Shown here: piece after piece, positions 7,619 to 11,483 of the stretch
How the letters are laid out: every line of letters begins with the position of its first letter
How positions within the stretch are numbered: position 1 is the first letter of the stretch
DNA from: an uncultured Lachnospiraceae bacterium
GTDB lineage: Bacteria > Bacillota > Clostridia > Lachnospirales > Lachnospiraceae
DNA length: 11,483 bases
Assembly: GCA_934432885.1 (NCBI GenBank)
Contig: CAKRYY010000052.1
Coordinates: 1 to 11,483, forward strand
Reading direction: 5' to 3'
Program-made: the position numbers and the translations under genes
The notes under the pieces: generated by a model
Database searches by the model: none
What the model was told of the DNA's origin: nothing
The model's input: the letters and a program-made list of their open reading frames with translations, nothing else

Positions 7619-7675
7619 CTTTAAATCCCGGTCTGGCGGCATATATTTTTATACCGCATTTGATTTTCTTTTTCC

Positions 7676-7704
7676 ATTATAATAGATGCGCTTAAAATTT
7701 TCTA
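7676..7704 (-). promoter_or_regulatory. Probable promoter of the hydEGF operon
   Basis: On the minus strand a perfect -10 TATAAT (7676-7681) is preceded at 17 bp by TAGAAA (7699-7704), a poor -35. This would give a leader of about 50 nt before hydE. A weak -35 with a consensus -10 fits an activator-dependent or regulated promoter. Imperfect inverted and direct repeats containing GCGCTT lie just upstream (7688-7770). Confidence 0.55.
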
Positions 7705-7726
7705 TCATTTTTCATGAACGCATATA

Positions 7727-7768
7727 TTTTAAAAGCGCTCACAGCAGACCATAGCCCGTGCAAGCGCT
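7727..7768 (-). terminator. Possible terminator after the ABC-F gene
   Basis: Two copies of the palindromic hexamer AGCGCT (7734-7739 and 7763-7768) can pair. The stem is extended by CAC/GTG with a 2-nt bulge. On the minus strand the stem is followed by TTTTAAAAT, a short T run. It lies about 70 bp past the ABC-F stop. The loop is long and the T tract poor, so efficiency is uncertain. The same repeats could instead be an operator for hydE. Confidence 0.4.
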
Positions 7769-7839
7769 CAAAATAAATTCTAATCCTGTTTTCCCTTCCA
7801 TCCTCATACAGCAGCTAAAAATAGAACCTATTATTGATA

Positions 7840-9714
7840 TTACTGTTCGGCAATCCTTGCCGCCAGCTCCTCAAGGTACATCCACCTATCCATCTTTTTA
7901 TCCAGTTCGGCTTCCAGCTCTCCTTTTTCTTCCACCAGCTTATTCAGCTTTACAAAATCATGCGCGGCGGCTGCAATATCCTTATCAAGTGCGGCCATTT
8001 TTTCTTCCAGCGCCGCCATATCTGCCTCTATCGTTTCATAATCCTTTTGTTCCTGATAAGTAAACTTTAACTTCTTCGGGCCGCGGGTGCGCTGTCCCTT
8101 CTGCGATTCCTGCGAATCAGTTTTCGCTCCATTTTCTGCATTTTTCTTTGTCTGCCCGGCTTCCTCTGTCTCTTTTTCCGCTGATTTTTTGAGGGAATAC
8201 TCCGTATAACCGCCCTCATACTGTTTCAGCCTTCCATCTTCTTCAAACGCAAACATACGCTTCATCGTGCGGTCCAGAAAGTATCGGTCATGGGAAACCG
8301 TAACAACGATACCTTCATATCTATCCAGATAGTCCTCCAATATTGTCAGGGTAGCTATATCAATATTATTGGTAGGCTCATCGAGCAAAAGCACATTGGG
8401 TGAGGATGCCAGCACTCTTAATAAATTCAATCTCTTTTTCTCTCCACCGGACAATTTCCCAATCGGGCTGTATTGCTGCTCCGGCGTAAATAAAAACCGT
8501 TCCAGCATTGCAGACGCCGACAATACACCATCGGCTGTACGGATATATTCCGCCGTATCCTTCACGTAGTCAATCACACGCTGCTGAGGGTCCATGTAAA
8601 AAACATCGACGGCATCTTCTGGCATACCACTCCCCTTAGGCTTTTCGGATGCAATCTCCTGCGCATAATACCCTATCTTCACTGTCTGTCCGACAACAAT
8701 CTGTCCAGAATCCGGCTTTATAAGACCTGCTATCATTTTCATCAGCGTTGACTTTCCACAGCCATTCGCCCCTATAAATCCGACTCTGTCTCCCTTTAAA
8801 AAAATATAGGAAAAGTCATCAATCAGTTTTCTATCTCCATAGCCCTTGCTGATATGCTCCAATTCTATCGTTGTTTTTCCCAATCTGGTTGAAATAGAGC
8901 TTAACTCTACTGTCTGCTCCTGCACCGGCGCCTTTTGGTCTCTTAATTCCTCATATCGCTGAATATGCGCTTTTTGTTTGGTAGAACGTGCCCTTGCTCC
9001 CCTGCGTATCCATTCCAGTTCCACACGTAGGATAGACTGTCGTTTACGTTCACTCGCCGCTTCCATCTCTTCCCGTTGCATCTTCAGTTCCAGAAATCCC
9101 GAATAATTTGTCTGATAGCTGTATGTAGAGCCTTTATCAATTTCTACAATCCGATTGCAGACACTATCCAGAAAATAGCGGTCATGCGTTACCATAATCA
9201 GCGCCCCGCGCCATTTTTTCAGATAATCCTCCAGCCAATCTGACATTTCGTTATCCAAATGATTTGTAGGCTCATCCAGCAGAAGTATATCCGCAGGCGA
9301 AAGCAAAACAGCAATTAACGCCAAACGCTTCCGCTGTCCGCCGGAGAGCTGACCTGCAGGCTGTTCGAAATCCTTAATTCCAAGCCTCGTCATCATTGCC
9401 TTTGCATCACTCTCAAGCGTCCATCGGTTCTCATCGGTTACATTCCCCGCCAGCACACATTCCAGACTTGACATTTTGGCATCAAACTCCGGATGCTGCG
9501 GCAAATATCGTATCACCACATGATTTGCTATTGTAATCTTTCCCTCATCCGCCTCTTCCATTCCAGCCAGCATCTTTAAAAGAGTGGTTTTTCCTGTTCC
9601 ATTGATACCGATAATCCCGACCTTTTCTCCCTCCTGCAAAGAAAAGGAGGCATTATCAAATAGTTTCCGTTCTGCAAATATCTTTGTTATTTTTTCTACA
9701 TTTATTAAATTCAT
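7840..9714 (-). CDS. ABC-F family ATPase, Uup-like (ribosome-associated)
   Basis: This 624-residue soluble ABC protein has two nucleotide-binding domains and no membrane helices. ABC-F proteins act at the ribosomal E site to relieve stalled translation; some give antibiotic resistance. Domain 1 has Walker A GINGTGKTT (36-44), signature LSGGQRKR (123-130) and Walker B ILLLDEPTNHLD (143-154). The interdomain linker (about 205-275) carries the Arg-rich RRGARARSTKQKAHI typical of Uup. Domain 2 has GANGCGKST (315-323), LSGGEKKR (421-428) and VLLLDEPTNNID (441-452). After a charged linker (505-548), a C-terminal coiled coil (about 550-624) matches the Uup-type tail, which favours a housekeeping translation factor over a resistance protein. 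The ATG at 9714 has GAGG 8 nt upstream; an in-frame TTG at 9720 is too close to that site. Confidence 0.93.
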   Translation of the reverse strand: MNLINVEKITKIFAERKLFDNASFSLQEGEKVGIIGINGTGKTTLLKMLAGMEEADEGKITIANHVVIRYLPQHPEFDAKMSSLECVLAGNVTDENRWTLESDAKAMMTRLGIKDFEQPAGQLSGGQRKRLALIAVLLSPADILLLDEPTNHLDNEMSDWLEDYLKKWRGALIMVTHDRYFLDSVCNRIVEIDKGSTYSYQTNYSGFLELKMQREEMEAASERKRQSILRVELEWIRRGARARSTKQKAHIQRYEELRDQKAPVQEQTVELSSISTRLGKTTIELEHISKGYGDRKLIDDFSYIFLKGDRVGFIGANGCGKSTLMKMIAGLIKPDSGQIVVGQTVKIGYYAQEIASEKPKGSGMPEDAVDVFYMDPQQRVIDYVKDTAEYIRTADGVLSASAMLERFLFTPEQQYSPIGKLSGGEKKRLNLLRVLASSPNVLLLDEPTNNIDIATLTILEDYLDRYEGIVVTVSHDRYFLDRTMKRMFAFEEDGRLKQYEGGYTEYSLKKSAEKETEEAGQTKKNAENGAKTDSQESQKGQRTRGPKKLKFTYQEQKDYETIEADMAALEEKMAALDKDIAAAAHDFVKLNKLVEEKGELEAELDKKMDRWMYLEELAARIAEQ

Positions 9715-9763
9715 TTGCAATTCCTCTCTTTTTCCTACCTCCTATACTATAACGGAATATTGC

Positions 9764-9800
9764 CCAAAAGAAAAGGACTCTCTTTCGGAGAATCCTTTTT
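9764..9800 (-). terminator. Strong hairpin terminator after the small coiled-coil gene
   Basis: AAAAGGACTCTC (9771-9782) pairs with GAGAATCCTTTT (9788-9799), a 12-bp stem with one G-T wobble and a 5-nt loop. On the minus strand the stem ends in TCCTTTTCTTTT, a T-rich exit tract. On the plus strand it ends in CCTTTTT, so it could act in both directions. It lies 14 bp past the gene's stop and about 50 bp before the ABC-F start. Confidence 0.85.
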
Positions 9801-9813
9801 CGCGCTCTGTTTC

Positions 9814-10050
9814 CTATGCTGATACGTTTTTTTCTGCCAGATATCCTCTAAGCACCTCCGCTGCAGCTGCTGCCGAAAGGTTTGTTTCCTGCAAAATATC
9901 CTGCAGAGCCTTCATTTCCGCTTCTCTCTGCTCCTTCCGCAATTCCTCAAGCTCTCTTTGCTCGGAACGCAGCCGGATCTTTAAGGAATCTATAAGTCTT
10001 TCTTTTTCCGCCAGCTTTTCCTCGATCGTCTTTCTCTGTCCTCTTGCCAT
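9814..10050 (-). CDS. Small coiled-coil protein of unknown function
   Basis: This 78-residue, highly charged protein has a basic N-terminus (MARGQRKT). It continues as a long amphipathic, probably coiled-coil helix (about 9-50, rich in Glu, Lys, Arg and Leu), and a short Ala-rich helix NLSAAAAAEVLRGYLAEK (57-74). It has no cysteine, signal or membrane segment. I recognise no family; short proteins of similar look occur in clostridial genomes and on mobile elements, so that resemblance is not diagnostic. The start at 10050 is set by an excellent AGGAGG 8 nt upstream; an in-frame ATG at 10122 would overlap the diguanylate cyclase gene and lacks support. It lies 55 bp after the cyclase and may share its transcript, ending at the terminator at 9766-9799. 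Confidence 0.75.
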   Translation of the reverse strand: MARGQRKTIEEKLAEKERLIDSLKIRLRSEQRELEELRKEQREAEMKALQDILQETNLSAAAAAEVLRGYLAEKNVSA

Positions 10051-10105
10051 ACCGAAGTCCTCCTGTATTTTTATATCGGTATAGTATATGGACAAACCTG
10101 CCAAT

Positions 10106-11476
10106 TTATTCCTGTAATGCACTCTGTTGAAAAGAGTGGGGTTTGTTACGGGGCGCCTTTATCTCTTTTTTATGCTCATACATCATCAGGTCTGCATTTC
10201 TCATTCCATCTGCATCCAGAATCCTGCCATAGCCAATTGCAAAGCTTATCGGAATCATCCGCTTTTTATTTTTCTGGCACCGCTGCATTTCCAGCTTTTC
10301 TAAAAATCCGCTCGCATCGCTTCCCTGCCATAGAATCGCAAACTCGTCGCCGCCCTGACGATATACCTTTCCATCCTGACCAACTGCATTTCTTAACAGC
10401 TCCGCAAGGGACTGTAAAAGGTCGTCGCCTGCTGAATGGCCCAGAATGTCATTTGTCTCTTTAAGGTCATTCAAATCTGCAATAAAATAATATAAATCCC
10501 GTTTTTCCTTTTTTAGCTGCTGAATATCTTTTTCAAAGCAATTCCGGTTATACAATCCCGTTAGATAATCATAAATTGCCATACGATTAACCGAATTTAT
10601 GCAGACCTCTGCAATCTGGGACATCATTTCATCAATCCCACTATGCTTATCAATTTCAATTATCTCATAGCCGTATGAAATTTCTCTGCTGAGATTATGC
10701 GCTGCATATTCTATAATCGCCTTTGCCATTTTTTCAGCAGCCTGCTCTGTTCCTGACAGCAGTACAAAGCCATTGTCGCAGACCCGATATAAGGCGCACT
10801 TCAGATTTTTCCTGCAATAGCGCTGTATGGTTTCCATTGCGCTGACATAGAGCTTCCAGTCAATTGCTGCAAGCATATTTTCTTCCGCCGTCATCGTAAT
10901 TACAGTACAGAATGTAGCCTTTCCATAATTTATATGCTCACTGGTTACAATTCCAAGCGCATACTGATTAAACATCCCTGTCTGCTTGTCCAGATACTTT
11001 TCACCATTCTCACTGCTCATCATCAAGCCGACTGAGGACAGCACCACATATACCACCGGCAGAAGCGCCTCCGGCATCAGTATGTCTATAACGGTGGAAA
11101 CCGTAAAAATGGAAACCGATGCAATAATCGCAGAACGCTTTTCCCTGCCTACCATGCCCCAATAACGGATACAATAGTATAAGCTGGCAATGTTGTAAAA
11201 AATAATGCTGATGTAAAGCACATATACTTTTGCACCTGCAGAATAATTTGTATGCACTCCGTGAATATACTCTATCGGCAGCAGTGGAATCAAAAAGAGC
11301 ACGAGAAGCAGCGGAAGGCAGTGCACCCACCGAATCCATCCAAAAAGCTGAATCCTGCTGTCAAAAAAGCTTCTTAAATACAAAAAGTTCAAAAAAACAC
11401 AGACTGCAATGACAACTAAATATATCAGATGCGCTCCGTCATTGACCCTTGGCGAAACCTGCTCTATATGATTCAC
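10106..11476 (-). CDS. Membrane diguanylate cyclase with tandem GGDEF domains (first degenerate)
   Basis: This protein is predicted to make cyclic di-GMP from GTP at the membrane. As read it has 456 residues. About five membrane helices lie at 17-35, 52-70, 82-103, 116-134 and 137-152. Residues about 163-290 look like a degenerate GGDEF domain: DKQTGMFNQYAL matches the DxLTGLxNRxxF start and CDNGF (233-237) replaces GGDEF. Residues about 303-440 are an intact GGDEF domain, with DYLTGLYNR, DLNDLKETND (Asp334, Asn342) and GGDEF at 375-379. No Arg of an RxxD inhibitory site precedes it. The frame is open to the window edge and the only visible start is a GTG at 11476, so the true start may lie outside. 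The membrane part resembles a sensor of unknown ligand. Confidence 0.88.
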   Translation of the reverse strand: MNHIEQVSPRVNDGAHLIYLVVIAVCVFLNFLYLRSFFDSRIQLFGWIRWVHCLPLLLVLFLIPLLPIEYIHGVHTNYSAGAKVYVLYISIIFYNIASLYYCIRYWGMVGREKRSAIIASVSIFTVSTVIDILMPEALLPVVYVVLSSVGLMMSSENGEKYLDKQTGMFNQYALGIVTSEHINYGKATFCTVITMTAEENMLAAIDWKLYVSAMETIQRYCRKNLKCALYRVCDNGFVLLSGTEQAAEKMAKAIIEYAAHNLSREISYGYEIIEIDKHSGIDEMMSQIAEVCINSVNRMAIYDYLTGLYNRNCFEKDIQQLKKEKRDLYYFIADLNDLKETNDILGHSAGDDLLQSLAELLRNAVGQDGKVYRQGGDEFAILWQGSDASGFLEKLEMQRCQKNKKRMIPISFAIGYGRILDADGMRNADLMMYEHKKEIKAPRNKPHSFQQSALQE

Positions 11477-11483
11477 CGTATAC

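Noticed and set aside
7682..7740. Rex (redox repressor) operator upstream of hydE
   Set aside because: I looked for a TTGTTAA...TTAACAA-type palindrome near the hydE promoter and found none; the repeats there are of a different kind.
7840..9714. Antibiotic-resistance ABC-F with a leader-peptide attenuator
   Set aside because: The Uup-type linker and C-terminal coiled coil suggest a housekeeping subfamily. No leader frame follows the AGGAGG upstream.
10051..10122. Longer start for the small coiled-coil protein at 10122
   Set aside because: It overlaps the end of the diguanylate cyclase and has no ribosome site, while AGGAGG sits 8 nt before the ATG at 10050.

Overview
The window looks like chromosomal DNA from an anaerobic, low-to-moderate GC Firmicute, most likely a Lachnospiraceae-type gut clostridium. 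This is inferred from the [FeFe]-hydrogenase maturation genes, the clostridial-style promoters and Shine-Dalgarno sites, and the protein families present. No database search was possible. All nine genes I accept lie on the minus strand, so transcription runs from high to low coordinates. I see no mobile element, CRISPR array, tRNA or plus-strand gene.

Right to left: (i) 10106-11476 is a five-helix membrane diguanylate cyclase that appears to carry two GGDEF domains, a degenerate one followed by an intact one. It is followed by a 78-residue coiled-coil protein of unknown role (9814-10050) and a strong hairpin terminator (about 9766-9799). (ii) 7840-9714 is a Uup-type ABC-F ATPase, a ribosome-associated soluble ATPase, followed by a probable weaker terminator (7727-7768). 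(iii) 3882-7618 holds hydE, hydG and hydF in close order behind a consensus -10 promoter. Together they encode the complete set of three dedicated maturases that build the 2Fe subcluster of the [FeFe]-hydrogenase H-cluster. The hydrogenase structural genes themselves are not in the window. (iv) Without an obvious terminator, the same strand continues into an unrecognised single-pass membrane protein (3292-3852), an OmpR-family response regulator (2603-3277), its sensor histidine kinase (1101-2573) and a lipoprotein (275-1039). The last has its own likely promoter at the kinase stop codon. A strong terminator at about 211-251 closes this unit.

(v) Positions 1-205 contain no gene. They hold a strong, AT-flanked consensus promoter (TTGACA, 17 bp, TATACT) pointing left out of the window, followed by a leader with a boxA-like stretch and a GAAA-loop hairpin. 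This is the arrangement expected at the head of an rRNA operon, so a 16S gene probably lies just beyond position 1.

The observations most worth a second look are the tandem GGDEF architecture, the tight linkage of hydEGF with an unknown membrane protein, a two-component system and a lipoprotein, the rRNA-type promoter and leader, and a 9-mer (TATAAAAAT on the minus strand) found 15-30 bp upstream of four of the nine start codons. None of these amounts to a clear new system on sequence alone.
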